A DNA stretch of 64,000 nucleotides from Alishewanella agri BL06 (lineage in GTDB: Bacteria; Pseudomonadota; Gammaproteobacteria; Enterobacterales; Alteromonadaceae), in the NCBI RefSeq assembly GCF_000272005.1, contig NZ_AKKU01000026.1:124001-188000 (forward strand). Reading direction: 5' to 3'. The notes beneath the pieces are model-generated. The model saw nothing but the letters and a program-made list of their open reading frames with translations, searched no databases and was not told the DNA's origin. The translations under genes and the position numbers were made by a program. Of this stretch, positions 1 through 8,961 are shown one piece after another (within the stretch, counting starts at the first letter, position 1; every line of letters begins with the position of its first letter).

Positions 1-592
1 CATTTAATAGCGCCAGACCTTCTTTGGCGGCCAGTGTCAGTGGCTGTAAGCCGACCAGGGCTAAGGCTTCTTTTGCATCATAGATTTGACCTTGATAACA
101 GATTTCACCTTCGCCAATCAGCGGCAGCACCATATGCGCCAGCGGCGCCAAATCACCGGACGCGCCGACTGAGCCTTTTTCCGGAATGCACGGATAAAGC
201 CCGGCGTTGACCATGTCAATTAACAGCTGGATCACGCTTAAGCGGATGCCAGAGAAGCCACGGGCCAGGGAGTTAATTTTCAGTACCATCATTAGCCGTA
301 CCGTGCTGTCGGCCATAAACTGACCAAAACCGGCGGCGTGTGATAACACGATGGAGCGCTGTAACAGTTCCAGCTCTTCATGCTTGATGCGGGTATTGGC
401 CAGCAGCCCAAAGCCGGTATTAATACCGTACACAACTTTGTTTTGCTTAATAATATCGGCGACACAAGCAGCCGATTTTTCGATAGCCGGGATCGCAGCC
501 GGATCCAGTGTCACCGTGACCGGGCCTTGCTGCACGGCACGCAGCTGCGCCAGTGTCAGTTGGCCGGGAGTAAGTTGTAGGGCGTAGTGCAT
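1..592 (-). CDS. hutH: Histidine ammonia-lyase HutH (N-terminal part, cut by window edge)
   Basis: First enzyme of histidine breakdown, converting L-histidine to urocanate and ammonia in the cytoplasm. About 197 N-terminal residues are visible, starting [14 protein letters not shown]. The YGINTGFG segment typical of the aromatic ammonia-lyase family is present. The [15 protein letters not shown] segment holds the Ala-Ser-Gly triad (about residues 143-145) that cyclises into the MIO electrophile, so the visible part looks functional. The ATG lies 3 bp after the hutU stop codon, so hutC-hutU-hutH is probably one leftward transcript under HutC control. The rest of the gene lies beyond base 1. 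Confidence 0.96.
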   Translation of the reverse strand, partial: MHYALQLTPGQLTLAQLRAVQQGPVTVTLDPAAIPAIEKSAACVADIIKQNKVVYGINTGFGLLANTRIKHEELELLQRSIVLSHAAGFGQFMADSTVRLMMVLKINSLARGFSGIRLSVIQLLIDMVNAGLYPCIPEKGSVGASGDLAPLAHMVLPLIGEGEICYQGQIYDAKEALALVGLQPLTLAAKEGLALLN

Positions 593-595
593 AAA

Positions 596-2272
596 TTAGT
601 CTCTGTTTAACATAGGGAGGTCAAGACCCTGCTCGTGAGCACAGTCCACCGCAATCTGATAGCCGGCATCGGCATGGCGCATTACACCGGTGCCCGGATC
701 ATTCCACAGCACCCGGCTTAAGCGGGCGGCAGCCTGCTCGGTACCATCAGCCAGGATCACCACACCACTGTGTTGGCTGTAACCCATACCCACACCACCC
801 CCATGATGCAGCGATACCCAGGTGGCGCCACCGGCGGTATTAAGCAGGGCGTTCAGTAATGGCCAATCCGATACTGCATCTGAGCCATCCAGCATGGCTT
901 CGGTTTCGCGGTTCGGGCTGGCAACGGAGCCGGAGTCCAGATGATCGCGGCCAATAATAATGGGGGCGGAGAGTTCGCCGTTTTTCACCATCTCATTAAA
1001 GGCCAGCGCAATGCGGGCGCGATCTTTTAAGCCGATCCAGCAAATCCGTGCTGGCAAGCCCTGAAACTGAATGCGTTCACGCGCCATATCCAGCCAGTTA
1101 TGCAGGTGCGGATCGTCCGGGATCAGCTCTTTTACCTTGGCGTCAGTTTTATAGATATCTTGCGGATCGCCAGACAGTGCTACCCAGCGGAAAGGGCCAA
1201 TGCCCTGACAAAACAGTGGCCGGATATAGGCGGGTACAAAGCCAGGGAAATCAAAGGCATTGGCTACACCGACATCCTTTGCCATCTGGCGGATATTATT
1301 ACCATAGTCCGTTGCTACTGCACCGCGCTGCTGCATGGCCAAAATGGCTTTTACCTGTACGGCCATTGAGGCTTTAGCGGCCGCGACCACGGTATCTTCA
1401 TCCTCCGTACGTTTGGCTTTCGCCTGCTCCAGCGTCCAGCCCTGTGGCAGATAGCCATTCAGTGGATCGTGCGCCGAGGTTTGATCGGTGACCACATCCG
1501 GCGTGATACCGCGGGCCACCAGCTCGCTAAACACATCGGCCGCATTGGCCAGCAAGCCGATTGAGGTCGGTTTACCGCTGGCTTTGGCTTGTTCTAACAT
1601 AGCCAAAGCTTCATCCAGCGAGTAGGCTTTTTGATCCAGATAGCGGGTCTTGAGCCGGAAATCGATGCGGCTTTCATCCACTTCACAGGCCAGCATATGA
1701 AAGCCCGCCATCGTCGCGGCCAGTGGCTGGGCGCCGCCCATGCCACCGAGGCCGCCGGTCAGGATCCACTTGCCTGCTGCCTTGCCGGCAAAGTGTTGCT
1801 TGGCAATAGCGACAAAGGTCTCATAAGTACCCTGCACAATGCCCTGAGTACCGATATAGATCCAGGAGCCGGCCGTCATCTGGCCGTACATCATCAGGCC
1901 TTTGCGGTCCAGCTCGTTAAAGTGCTGCCAGTTGGCCCAGGCCGGTACCAGATTCGAGTTGGCGATCAGTACCCGTGGCGCATCCGGATGCGTCGGAAAC
2001 ACGCCAACCGGTTTCCCGCTTTGTACCAGCAGGGTTTGGTTATCTTCCAGCCGGTCCAGGACTTCGACGATTTTATCAAAGCAGGCCCAGTTACGGGCGG
2101 CACGGCCAATACCGCCGTACACCACCAGCGCCTGGGGATGTTCGGCCACTTCCGGATCCAGATTATTCATCAGCATGCGTTTGGCGGCTTCGGTTTGCCA
2201 GCTCTTAGCGGTGATTTGGCTGCCACGGGGGGCGCGGATCACCCGGCTTTTATCAATGCGGTTATCGTTCAT
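596..2272 (-). CDS. hutU: Urocanate hydratase HutU
   Basis: Second step of the Hut pathway: hydrates urocanate to imidazolone propionate using tightly bound NAD+ as electrophile. The 558-residue length is normal for the family. The glycine-rich [12 protein letters not shown] segment (172-183) belongs to the NAD-binding domain. The family signature [10 protein letters not shown] is at 403-412 and places the conserved cysteine at residue 411. The gene sits between hutC (11 bp upstream) and hutH (3 bp downstream), all leftward, so it is presumably derepressed by urocanate through HutC. A 218-codon open frame on the opposite strand here is a codon-bias shadow, not a gene. Confidence 0.98.
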   Translation of the reverse strand: MNDNRIDKSRVIRAPRGSQITAKSWQTEAAKRMLMNNLDPEVAEHPQALVVYGGIGRAARNWACFDKIVEVLDRLEDNQTLLVQSGKPVGVFPTHPDAPRVLIANSNLVPAWANWQHFNELDRKGLMMYGQMTAGSWIYIGTQGIVQGTYETFVAIAKQHFAGKAAGKWILTGGLGGMGGAQPLAATMAGFHMLACEVDESRIDFRLKTRYLDQKAYSLDEALAMLEQAKASGKPTSIGLLANAADVFSELVARGITPDVVTDQTSAHDPLNGYLPQGWTLEQAKAKRTEDEDTVVAAAKASMAVQVKAILAMQQRGAVATDYGNNIRQMAKDVGVANAFDFPGFVPAYIRPLFCQGIGPFRWVALSGDPQDIYKTDAKVKELIPDDPHLHNWLDMARERIQFQGLPARICWIGLKDRARIALAFNEMVKNGELSAPIIIGRDHLDSGSVASPNRETEAMLDGSDAVSDWPLLNALLNTAGGATWVSLHHGGGVGMGYSQHSGVVILADGTEQAAARLSRVLWNDPGTGVMRHADAGYQIAVDCAHEQGLDLPMLNRD

Positions 2273-2283
2273 AGCAACCTCGG

Positions 2284-2991
2284 TTAGCGGGGTAGTGCAA
2301 AGTTAAGGTGGCCTCCCAGCCGGTAACGACTGCCGGGAGAGGTTAAATAGGCCAGGCTGACCGCGCCGTCACGGCTAAAGGTGCGGCGGGTCAGACGCAG
2401 GCAGGGTTCGGGTTTTTTCAGCAGCAACTGCTGACAGGTAAAATCATCCGGCCAGATAGCTTCAACAATATGCTCGGCTTCGGTCAGCGGTGCGATCTGG
2501 CTTAAATACAGATGCGGGGTGATTTCCTGAAAGTCCTGTTGGGTATACAGCGGCACCTGTTTCGGGTTGACATAACGCGCTTCCAGTTGCAGTGGCAGAG
2601 CATCGGAGTAATGCACGATCAGCGAGAAGAATACCGGCTCATTGCGTTTTAACCCCAAAGCCGTCGCCACGATAGTCGGGCAAGGCAGCTCGGTGAGTTG
2701 TAACAACTTAGCGCGGTAGGCATGGCCACTGCTTTGCACCTCATCGGCAATATTGCGGATTTCCAGCAACGAGGATTGCGATTTTAACGCGGCGACAAAG
2801 CTACCGACGCCCTGGGTGCGGTACAGGATACCCTGTTCGGTCAGTTCCTGTAACGCGCGCCGGGCCGTCATCCGGCTGACGGAGAACTGCTCTGCCAACT
2901 CATTTTCGGACGGCACCCGGCTGTGCTCCGGCCAGGCGCCGCTTTCGATCTGGCGCAGCATAAATTCTTTAATTTCGGCAAATTTTGCCAT
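2284..2991 (-). CDS. hutC: Histidine utilisation repressor HutC (GntR family)
   Basis: A GntR/HutC-family repressor of 235 residues. The N-terminal winged helix-turn-helix (about 5-70) includes the typical [20 protein letters not shown] stretch and a following wing. The C-terminal UTRA ligand-binding domain (about 90-230) has the family pattern of a [16 protein letters not shown] strand. In this family urocanate acts as inducer. The gene is first in the leftward hutCUH run and faces hutI. The palindrome at 3052-3063, 61 bp upstream of its start, is the likely operator, so HutC probably represses itself, hutUH and hutI together. The start is a clear ATG at 2991. Confidence 0.96.
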   Translation of the reverse strand: MAKFAEIKEFMLRQIESGAWPEHSRVPSENELAEQFSVSRMTARRALQELTEQGILYRTQGVGSFVAALKSQSSLLEIRNIADEVQSSGHAYRAKLLQLTELPCPTIVATALGLKRNEPVFFSLIVHYSDALPLQLEARYVNPKQVPLYTQQDFQEITPHLYLSQIAPLTEAEHIVEAIWPDDFTCQQLLLKKPEPCLRLTRRTFSRDGAVSLAYLTSPGSRYRLGGHLNFALPR

Positions 2992-3034
2992 AGCGAGGCT
3001 GACCTGTTAGCAAGGGTTACACAGTGATGTGCTA

Positions 3035-3079
3035 AAAATAGCGGATCTTAGTTGTATATACAAGTTTTTCAGTTAGACT
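3035..3079. promoter_or_regulatory. HutC operator with divergent hutC and hutI promoters
   Basis: A perfect 12-bp palindrome TTGTATATACAA lies at 3052-3063 and resembles known HutC operators (TGTATATACA core). Each arm can act as a -35 element. Rightward, TTGTAT (3052-3057), 16 bp, then TAGACT (3074-3079) serves hutI. Leftward, TTGTAT (3063-3058), 17 bp, then TATTTT (3040-3035) serves hutCUH. One bound repressor would therefore cover both -35 hexamers. The palindrome is seen directly; the promoter assignments are inferred. Confidence 0.8.
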
Positions 3080-3148
3080 ATTTGCAAAGTGGTTAAACAG
3101 CATAACACCCCGGCTATGGAACACAGCCGCGGTAAACAGGAGCACAGA

Positions 3149-4369
3149 ATGGCAGACTTTGATGCGGTATGGCTAAATGCGAAGCTGGCGACGATGACAG
3201 ATAACGGCAGCCCCTATGGTGCTATTGAGCAGGGGGCATTGGCGGTTAAGGATGGGCTGATTGCCTATGCCGGGCCTCAGGCCGAGCTGCCGCCTTTTGA
3301 TAGCCTGACGACGCCACTTTATGATGCGCAGGGGCAGTGGCTGCTGCCTGGCCTGATCGATTGCCATACCCATTTGCTGTATGCCGGTAACCGTGCCAAT
3401 GAGTTTGAACTACGTCTGCAAGGTGCCAGTTATCAGCAAATTGCCGCGGCCGGCGGCGGCATTGCCAGTACCGTTCGAGCAACCCGCGACGCCAGTGAAG
3501 AAGAATTGTTTAAGCTGGGTAAAGATCGTTTAAATGCGCTGCTGCGTGAAGGGGTGACTACGGTTGAAATCAAATCCGGCTATGGTCTGGATTTAGCCAG
3601 TGAACAAAAGCTGTTAGAAGTGGCGGCTTTGCTAGAGCAGCATCATCCGGCCAGTATTATCAAAACCTTTTTGGGCGCGCATGCCTTACCGCCGGAATTT
3701 AAAGATAATGCCGATGGCTATATCGAGGCGGTGTGTCAGATGTTGCCGACGTTGCAGCAGCTCGGCTTAGTAGATGCCGTAGATATCTTCTGTGAGGGCA
3801 TTGGTTTTAGTGTCGCGCAAAGCCGTAAGGTGTTCGCGGCGGCAACGGCGTTAGGTCTGCCGGTAAAAGCCCATGCCGAGCAGTTATCGAATTTGGGTGG
3901 CAGTGCGCTGGTGGCTGAGTTTGGCGGTTTATCGGCCGATCATGTTGAATATCTGGATGAAGCCGGTGTGGCGGCGATGGCGAAAGCCGGTACTGTCGCG
4001 GTATTGTTGCCGGGGGCCTATTATTTTCTGCGTGAAACCCAGCTGCCGCCGCTGGCGCTGCTGCGGCAATATCAGGTACCGATGGCGGTTGCCAGCGATC
4101 TGAATCCCGGCACCTCACCGTTTTGTTCTTTGCAGTTGATGCTGAATATGGCCTGCACGCTGTTTCGTTTAACCCCGGAAGAAGCCCTGCTCGGCGTCAC
4201 CCGTCATGCTGCAACTGCGCTGGGGCTGAAAGATCGGGGGCAACTGCAAGCGGGTATGCGGGCAGACTTTGGCTGTTATGCGATAACTCAGCCGGCTGAG
4301 CTGTGCTATCAGTTTGGGGTATCGCCGTTAAAACAACTGGTTATAGGTGGGACGATCCAGCGCTTTTAG
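3149..4369 (+). CDS. hutI: Imidazolonepropionase HutI
   Basis: Third Hut enzyme: opens the imidazolone ring to give N-formimino-L-glutamate. It is a metal-dependent amidohydrolase of 406 residues when started at the ATG at 3149, which has AGGAG 6 bp upstream and gives the usual family length. The longer frame from 3089 lacks such a site. The HxH metal motif is in [12 protein letters not shown] (His73, His75). VKAHAEQ and SADHVEYL supply further histidines and [11 protein letters not shown] is the conserved late aspartate segment. It is transcribed alone, divergent from hutC, and convergent with the toxin-antitoxin pair and hutG that follow. Confidence 0.97.
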   Translation: MADFDAVWLNAKLATMTDNGSPYGAIEQGALAVKDGLIAYAGPQAELPPFDSLTTPLYDAQGQWLLPGLIDCHTHLLYAGNRANEFELRLQGASYQQIAAAGGGIASTVRATRDASEEELFKLGKDRLNALLREGVTTVEIKSGYGLDLASEQKLLEVAALLEQHHPASIIKTFLGAHALPPEFKDNADGYIEAVCQMLPTLQQLGLVDAVDIFCEGIGFSVAQSRKVFAAATALGLPVKAHAEQLSNLGGSALVAEFGGLSADHVEYLDEAGVAAMAKAGTVAVLLPGAYYFLRETQLPPLALLRQYQVPMAVASDLNPGTSPFCSLQLMLNMACTLFRLTPEEALLGVTRHAATALGLKDRGQLQAGMRADFGCYAITQPAELCYQFGVSPLKQLVIGGTIQRF

Positions 4370-4376
4370 CTTAGTA

Positions 4377-4661
4377 TTAACTCAACGCCCGCATTACAGC
4401 CTGTGGCTCTTTAGCTACCACATTAAGTAGTGCTAATGCGGGGCCTTGTGGTTTGCGATCACCTCTTTCCCAGTGTCTCAGTGTTGAAACGCTGATACAA
4501 AACTTCGCCGCAAACTCCATTTGGGTTAACCCGAGATCACGTCTGATTTGTGCAACATCGACTTGAGCGGCTTGATGTGTTCTGGCTGCAATTTTTTTTC
4601 CACTGCTAAGATCGATAGCCTCTTGCAACCCTCTCGCAATACTTTCAAAGGCTGTTGTCAT
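4377..4661 (-). CDS. HigA/NadS-type antitoxin (XRE family)
   Basis: A 94-residue protein with a C-terminal helix-turn-helix of the Cro/C1 (XRE) type: the segment RRDLGLTQMEFAAKF followed by STLRHWERGDRKPQGPAL is the classic HTH with the W-E-x-G signature. The N-terminal half (SIARGLQEAIDLSSGKK) resembles antitoxins of the HigA/NadS group. The ATG overlaps the toxin stop codon by one base (TGATG). A GGAG 8 bp upstream lies inside the toxin gene; a GTG three bases earlier is an alternative. Toxin-first order is typical of higBA loci. It probably neutralises the toxin and represses the pair through the palindrome at 5014-5028. Confidence 0.88.
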   Translation of the reverse strand: MTTAFESIARGLQEAIDLSSGKKIAARTHQAAQVDVAQIRRDLGLTQMEFAAKFCISVSTLRHWERGDRKPQGPALALLNVVAKEPQAVMRALS

Positions 4662-5002
4662 CACTCACGCTCCAAAGCTTGTTTCACTAATATTTCTACC
4701 AATTTAGCCAACACATTTCTTTCTGCTTTCGATATATTGGCTTTTTCATTTTTACCAAACACAGTAAGTAAATAGAGCGGGATACGTTGATCATGAAAAT
4801 AGTAGATTATTCTTACACCACCACTTTTTCCCTTATTACCGCGGCTCCAACGCAGCTTGCGCAGACCACCTGTGCCTTCGATGAGATCCCCAGCCTTTGG
4901 ATGCTCAGCAAGATAATCGATAACTGCTTTGCGTTCAGCTTCCTTAAGTAGTATCTCTGCGCGGCGAATAAATTCCGGTAATTCGGTTATGGTCGTTAAC
5001 AT
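4661..5002 (-). CDS. HigB/RelE-type toxin
   Basis: A 113-residue basic protein of the RelE/ParE superfamily, closest in pattern to the HigB-2 group. It has the family layout: an N-terminal TITELPEFIRRAEIL helix, then HPKAGDLIEGTGGLRKLRW, then GGVRIIYYFHD and a C-terminal FGKNEKANISKAERN segment. Such toxins usually cleave mRNA on the ribosome; that activity is inferred from the family. It is translationally coupled to the antitoxin that follows. The ATG at 5002 has no recognisable Shine-Dalgarno. The predicted -10 element ends at 5010, so the mRNA may be leaderless. Base composition looks more AT-rich than the flanking hut genes, suggesting later insertion. Confidence 0.88.
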   Translation of the reverse strand: MLTTITELPEFIRRAEILLKEAERKAVIDYLAEHPKAGDLIEGTGGLRKLRWSRGNKGKSGGVRIIYYFHDQRIPLYLLTVFGKNEKANISKAERNVLAKLVEILVKQALERE

Positions 5003-5009
5003 AACACCA

Positions 5010-5038
5010 AGTGTAATCCAATGGATTAGTTAAGGCAA
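5010..5038 (-). promoter_or_regulatory. Promoter and autoregulatory operator of the toxin-antitoxin pair
   Basis: On the minus strand TTGCCT (5038-5033), a 17-bp spacer and TACACT (5015-5010) form a good sigma-70 promoter. The spacer is almost filled by the perfect 15-bp palindrome TAATCCAATGGATTA (5014-5028), a natural operator for the XRE antitoxin. The expected start point, 6-8 bases after the -10, falls at the toxin ATG. Confidence 0.72.
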
Positions 5039-5051
5039 ATTGCTACTGGCT

Positions 5052-6119
5052 TTATTCCACCACAGCAGCCTGACGTTGTTTACCGAGAATAAAGGCCTGC
5101 ACCAGTTGGCTTAGTACCTGACCACAATGGTTAAGTCCGGCGCTAACACCTGAGGGATGCTGCGCCGGCGCGGCTTCGGCCAGGTGCAGGTAGGCGGTCG
5201 CAGGGAAGCGGGCAAGCTGATACACCGCCTGCTCTGCCTGCGCCACGCTGATACCACTGTAATTGAGCGCACTGGCCGGCATCGCAGTAATCGCATCGGT
5301 ATCCAGCTCCAGTGCCAGTGGTGTATGGGCACTAAGTACCTTATCGCAGGCCAGATCCAGCGCTTGCTGCCAGCTTAGCTGTTGGCGCACAAAAATCTGC
5401 TGGTAGCTGATAAACTCGGCACCGGCGGCCGACAATGCTGCCAGGCTGGCGGCATTATTTTTTTGCTGGTGCAGGCCCAGTACCAGATAATGCTGCAGTA
5501 GCTGCTTCTCCATCGCATAGCTAAAACCATTACCGCTATGGCGACCTTCCAGCGCACGAAAATCGGCATGGGGATCAATATTGATACAGTTGACAGCCTG
5601 ACCGGTATGGCGGTGTAGCGCCTGTAACAGCGGCAGTGCATTATTATGACCGCCACCGATCACTATGGGGGTAAGACCGGCAGCAAAAATGGGCGCGACC
5701 GCCGCATCAACCCGCTCATCCAGCTCAGCACAGAGTTGCCGGAGCTGCATCAGCTCCGCGGCATGAGCGGCGTTCAGGTTGCTGCTCTGCTGCTGTAAAT
5801 CGGCACAGTTGACTTCACCCAGCACTAACAGCTGCTGCGCATCCAGTAAGCTGTTTGCCTGCAGATTGAGAAATTTGCTTAAAAATGCCTGCCAGCCCAA
5901 GGTGGCACCGGGCAAGCCACAGTTGGCCCGCGGGCCGATATCCTCAGGAATCCCCAGCAACACAAACTGGCCGCCCGTTGCGGCATGGCGGGCTAAATTC
6001 GCACCTAAGTCCAATGCCGGATCCGGCAGTTGGCATTGTTCGGCCAGACGGCTTTCACCCGGACGGGGTTGAAAAAAGGCGCTTAACTGCGCCTTTGTAA
6101 GATACTGAATCGCAGGCAT
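5052..6119 (-). CDS. hutG: Formimidoylglutamase HutG (arginase family)
   Basis: Last Hut step: hydrolyses N-formimino-L-glutamate to glutamate and formamide. It is a binuclear manganese enzyme of the ureohydrolase (arginase/agmatinase) fold. The metal ligands are visible: GGGH at 155-158, DPHADFR at 182-188 and ELDTD at 271-275. The last replaces the usual SxDxD but keeps both aspartates. It has 355 residues from the ATG at 6119; a GTG at 6122 is an alternative. The gene starts directly after the rraA stop codon, so it seems to be co-transcribed with rraA rather than with hutCUH or hutI, and no HutC-like palindrome is seen in front of it. A family member with another substrate cannot be fully excluded, but the hut context argues for HutG. 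Confidence 0.9.
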   Translation of the reverse strand: MPAIQYLTKAQLSAFFQPRPGESRLAEQCQLPDPALDLGANLARHAATGGQFVLLGIPEDIGPRANCGLPGATLGWQAFLSKFLNLQANSLLDAQQLLVLGEVNCADLQQQSSNLNAAHAAELMQLRQLCAELDERVDAAVAPIFAAGLTPIVIGGGHNNALPLLQALHRHTGQAVNCINIDPHADFRALEGRHSGNGFSYAMEKQLLQHYLVLGLHQQKNNAASLAALSAAGAEFISYQQIFVRQQLSWQQALDLACDKVLSAHTPLALELDTDAITAMPASALNYSGISVAQAEQAVYQLARFPATAYLHLAEAAPAQHPSGVSAGLNHCGQVLSQLVQAFILGKQRQAAVVE

Positions 6120-6122
6120 CAC

Positions 6123-6620
6123 TTACTCAATATCCAGCGCTTCCGGCGATAAAATAATGCCGGTACTGTCGGCATACAGATGATCGCCAGGTAAAAACGT
6201 CACGCCGGCAAAATTGACAGGCACCTCAGTTTCACCAAAGCCATTATCGTCAGCGCCAATTGGAATGGCGTTCACTGCCTGAATACCGATATCAAAGTCT
6301 TCCAGGGCATCCAGATCGCGTACACTGCCGTAGCACACAATACCTTCCCAACCGTTGGTGGCCGCCAGCGAGGCCAGTTCGGCATCAATCAGTGCCCGGC
6401 GTGAGGAGCCACCGCCATCAATCAGCAATACTTTGCCAATGCCACTGTCTGCCAGTACCTGACGCACCAAACCATTGTCTTCAAAACACTTTACGGTATG
6501 GATTTGTCCACCAAAAGAACGCCGGCCGCCGTAATTGGCAAAAATCGGTTCCACGACATCAACCTGATCGGCATACAGATCGCAAAGCTCAGAAGTATTA
6601 TATTCCACGGTTAACTCCAT
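6123..6620 (-). CDS. rraA: Ribonuclease activity regulator RraA
   Basis: A 165-residue homologue of RraA (161 in E. coli), which binds the RNase E degradosome scaffold and dampens mRNA decay. The sequence is strongly RraA-like throughout: the N-terminal [19 protein letters not shown], the central [19 protein letters not shown] loop and the C-terminal [20 protein letters not shown]. The family is structurally related to HMG/CHA aldolases, but true RraA proteins act as regulators. In enterobacteria rraA follows menA next to hslVU; here menA is absent and a DUF971 gene separates it from hslU. It lies immediately upstream of hutG. Confidence 0.95.
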   Translation of the reverse strand: MELTVEYNTSELCDLYADQVDVVEPIFANYGGRRSFGGQIHTVKCFEDNGLVRQVLADSGIGKVLLIDGGGSSRRALIDAELASLAATNGWEGIVCYGSVRDLDALEDFDIGIQAVNAIPIGADDNGFGETEVPVNFAGVTFLPGDHLYADSTGIILSPEALDIE

Positions 6621-6695
6621 ACCATGTTAAGGGTTGCCATCAGTATAACCCGCTGTCATTTAACCTCAAGCTTAAGTTCGGTCTGTAAGCTGAGA

Positions 6696-7067
6696 TTACA
6701 GCGATTTAATGTTAATCAAAGGCTCTCGGCTGGCATTAGCCGCTTTAAGCTTTGCCAGATAAGCTTGCCATAACGGTTCTTGCTGACTGGCGAGTTGTTG
6801 CAGATAGGCAAAACTATACAAACCGGTATAGTGGCCGTCATCAAAGCTGAGTTTGACCGCATAGTGACCTACCGGGGTAATGGCGGTAATGGCAACATCC
6901 CGTTTATTGGCAACTAATTTGGGGTTACCATGGCCACGCACTTCGGCGGATGGTGAATGCACCCGCAGAAATTCTGCGCTGAGGCTGCGACAGTCACCAT
7001 TGGCAGCCACCAGATCCAGGATCCGGCGCTGCCGGTGGTAGTGCAATTTTACCAAAGCTGTGGTCAT
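6696..7067 (-). CDS. DUF971 domain protein (gamma-butyrobetaine hydroxylase-like N-terminal domain)
   Basis: A 123-residue soluble protein made of a single DUF971 / GBBH-like N-terminal domain. It shows the typical start (KLHYHRQRRILDLVAANGD), the SLSAEFLRVHSPSAEVRGHG stretch and the end motif DDGHYTGLYSFAYL. In larger proteins this domain sits before a dioxygenase domain and can bind zinc; the function of the stand-alone form is not established. Its start codon overlaps the hslU stop, implying translational coupling. The same hslVU-DUF971 pairing is common in Shewanella-like genomes, which suggests, without proof, a link to protein quality control. Confidence 0.88.
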   Translation of the reverse strand: MTTALVKLHYHRQRRILDLVAANGDCRSLSAEFLRVHSPSAEVRGHGNPKLVANKRDVAITAITPVGHYAVKLSFDDGHYTGLYSFAYLQQLASQQEPLWQAYLAKLKAANASREPLINIKSL

Positions 7068-8398
7068 TACAGGATAAACCGGCTCAGATCTTCATCCTGC
7101 ACCAAGCTGCCCAGATGCTGCTCAACATAGGCGGCATCAATCGCAATCTGTTGTCCGGCATGATCGGCGGCATCATAGGAAATCTCTTCCAGTAAGCGTT
7201 CCATCACCGTATACAGCCGCCGGGCACCGATATTTTCGGTGGTTTCATTAACCTGAAACGCCGCGGCAGCGATACGTTTAATGCCATCTTCGGTAAACTG
7301 AATTTGCACACCTTCAGTCGCCAGCATGGCACGCGCCTGCTCGGTTAATGACGCCTTAGGCTCCGTCAGAATTCGCTCAAAATCGGCGGCGGTTAGGGCT
7401 TCCAGCTCAACGCGGATCGGTAACCGACCTTGCAGTTCAGGCACCAGATCCGACGGCTTGCTCATCTGGAAGGCACCTGAGGCAATAAACAGGATATGGT
7501 CGGTTTTAACCATACCATGCTTGGTATTTACTGTGCAGCCTTCGATTAATGGCAGCAGGTCACGCTGTACACCTTCGCGCGATACGTCAGGGCCGCTGGT
7601 TTCGCCGCGCTTACAGATTTTGTCTATTTCATCCAGGAACACGATGCCGTTCTGTTCTACGGCTTCCAGCGCTTCGGCTTTCAGCTCTTCCGGATTGACC
7701 AGTTTGGCGGCTTCTTCTTCAATCAGCTGCTTGAAAGCATCTTTAATTTTCAGCTTACGTTTTTTCTTTTTCTCACTGCCCAGACTCTGGAACATGCTCT
7801 GCAATTGCGAGGTCATCTCTTCCATCCCCGGCGGCGCCATAATTTCTACGCCAATGGGCCCTTGCGACAGTTCCAGTTCGATTTCTTTGTCATCTAACTG
7901 GCCTTCACGCAGTTTTTTACGGAAGATCTGCCGGGTATTGGAGTCGGTGCTGGCTTTTTCCGGCTCGCCCCAGGCGTCTTTGGGTTTGGGTAACAGCGCA
8001 TCGAGGATCCGCTCTTCCGCGGCTTCTTCGGCACGAAAGCGGTTTTTGGCAATAGCTTGTTCGCGAAACATCTTCACCGCGCTGTCTGTCAGATCACGGA
8101 TAATGCTCTCCACTTCCTTTCCGACATAGCCGACTTCGGTAAACTTGGTGGCTTCAACTTTAATAAAAGGCGCGTTCGCCAGCTTGGCCAGGCGGCGGGC
8201 AATTTCGGTTTTACCGACACCGGTTGGGCCTATCATCAGAATATTTTTTGGCGTCACTTCCTGGCGCAGCGCCGGATCTAATTGCATGCGGCGCCAACGA
8301 TTACGCAGCGCGATGGCGACAGCCCGTTTGGCCTTGTTCTGGCCAATAATATGGCGATCCAGTTCGTGGACTATTTCTCTTGGGGTCATATCAGACAT
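7067..8398 (-). CDS. hslU: HslU, ATPase subunit of the HslUV (ClpYQ) protease
   Basis: AAA+ unfoldase that feeds substrates to the HslV peptidase. It has 443 residues, the same length as the E. coli protein. The start [20 protein letters not shown] is canonical. Walker A is [15 protein letters not shown] (about 56-70) and Walker B is [10 protein letters not shown]. The GYVGKEVES pore-loop motif is present, as is the sensor-2 region [16 protein letters not shown]. The C-terminal DEDLSRFIL tail, which inserts into HslV to activate it, is intact. It lies 11 bp after hslV in a heat-shock-type operon and is coupled to the DUF971 gene. Confidence 0.98.
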   Translation of the reverse strand: MSDMTPREIVHELDRHIIGQNKAKRAVAIALRNRWRRMQLDPALRQEVTPKNILMIGPTGVGKTEIARRLAKLANAPFIKVEATKFTEVGYVGKEVESIIRDLTDSAVKMFREQAIAKNRFRAEEAAEERILDALLPKPKDAWGEPEKASTDSNTRQIFRKKLREGQLDDKEIELELSQGPIGVEIMAPPGMEEMTSQLQSMFQSLGSEKKKKRKLKIKDAFKQLIEEEAAKLVNPEELKAEALEAVEQNGIVFLDEIDKICKRGETSGPDVSREGVQRDLLPLIEGCTVNTKHGMVKTDHILFIASGAFQMSKPSDLVPELQGRLPIRVELEALTAADFERILTEPKASLTEQARAMLATEGVQIQFTEDGIKRIAAAAFQVNETTENIGARRLYTVMERLLEEISYDAADHAGQQIAIDAAYVEQHLGSLVQDEDLSRFIL

Positions 8399-8409
8399 GG
8401 GCTACCTGC

Positions 8410-8928
8410 TTACAATTCTTCAATAGTCTGGTGGTGATTGGTGTAGACACAGATATCACCGGCAATTTTCAGGCTTTTTTCCACGATATCGCGGGCGCTG
8501 AGCTCAGTATTTTGTAACAAAGCGGTGGCGGCTGCCTGGGCAAAGGGACCACCACTGCCAATGGCAATTAAATCATGTTCTGGCTGCACCACATCACCAT
8601 TACCGGTGATAATCAGTGAGGTATTGGCATCGGCCACCGCTAACAGGGCTTCCAGCTTACGCAGCATACGATCGGTACGCCAGTCTTTCGCCAGTTCAAC
8701 GGCGGCGCGCATTAAGTGGCCCTGATGCATTTCCAGCTTGGCTTCGAAGCGTTCGAACAGCGTAAAGGCATCAGCGGTGCCGCCGGCAAAACCGGCCAGT
8801 ACCTTATTGTGATAGAGGCGGCGAACCTTGCGGGCATTGCCCTTCATTACGGTATTACCCAGCGAGACCTGGCCATCACCACCGATGGCAACATGGCCAT
8901 TGCGGCGAACAGAGACGATAGTAGTCAT
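8410..8928 (-). CDS. hslV: HslV, peptidase subunit of the HslUV protease
   Basis: Threonine protease related to proteasome beta subunits, 172 residues. After removal of Met1 the catalytic Thr is exposed ([24 protein letters not shown]). The [14 protein letters not shown] segment is conserved. It forms a double hexamer capped by HslU and degrades misfolded or short-lived proteins. The only Shine-Dalgarno candidate, AGGG seven bases before the ATG, lies inside the 3' arm of a terminator-like hairpin (8933-8959). A sigma-32-like promoter precedes that hairpin. hslU follows directly. Confidence 0.98.
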   Translation of the reverse strand: MTTIVSVRRNGHVAIGGDGQVSLGNTVMKGNARKVRRLYHNKVLAGFAGGTADAFTLFERFEAKLEMHQGHLMRAAVELAKDWRTDRMLRKLEALLAVADANTSLIITGNGDVVQPEHDLIAIGSGGPFAQAAATALLQNTELSARDIVEKSLKIAGDICVYTNHHQTIEEL

Positions 8929-8959
8929 AAAAAAGCCCTATGGCAGAAACATAGGGCTT
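8929..8959 (-). terminator. ftsN terminator hairpin that also sequesters the hslV ribosome binding site
   Basis: On the minus strand AAGCCCTATG, a 7-base loop and CATAGGGCTT form a perfect 10-bp stem followed by a run of six T (8934-8929) that ends directly at the hslV ATG. It looks like an intrinsic terminator for ftsN. The AGGG Shine-Dalgarno of hslV is in its 3' arm. A 5' leader stem-loop has been described for hslVU (clpQY) in E. coli. Confidence 0.75.
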
Positions 8960-8961
8960 AA

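Noticed and set aside
1631-2287. A 218-codon open frame on the plus strand inside hutU
   Set aside because: It is fully antisense to a strongly conserved urocanate hydratase, has no recognisable domain and no ribosome binding site; it is a codon-bias shadow.
3089-3148. Upstream in-frame start for hutI
   Set aside because: AGGAG precedes the ATG at 3149 at ideal spacing and that start gives the family's normal length; the extension lacks conservation and overlaps the promoter leader.
7326-8129. A 267-codon open frame on the plus strand inside hslU
   Set aside because: It is antisense to hslU, low-complexity and Ser/Arg-rich, with no family resemblance.
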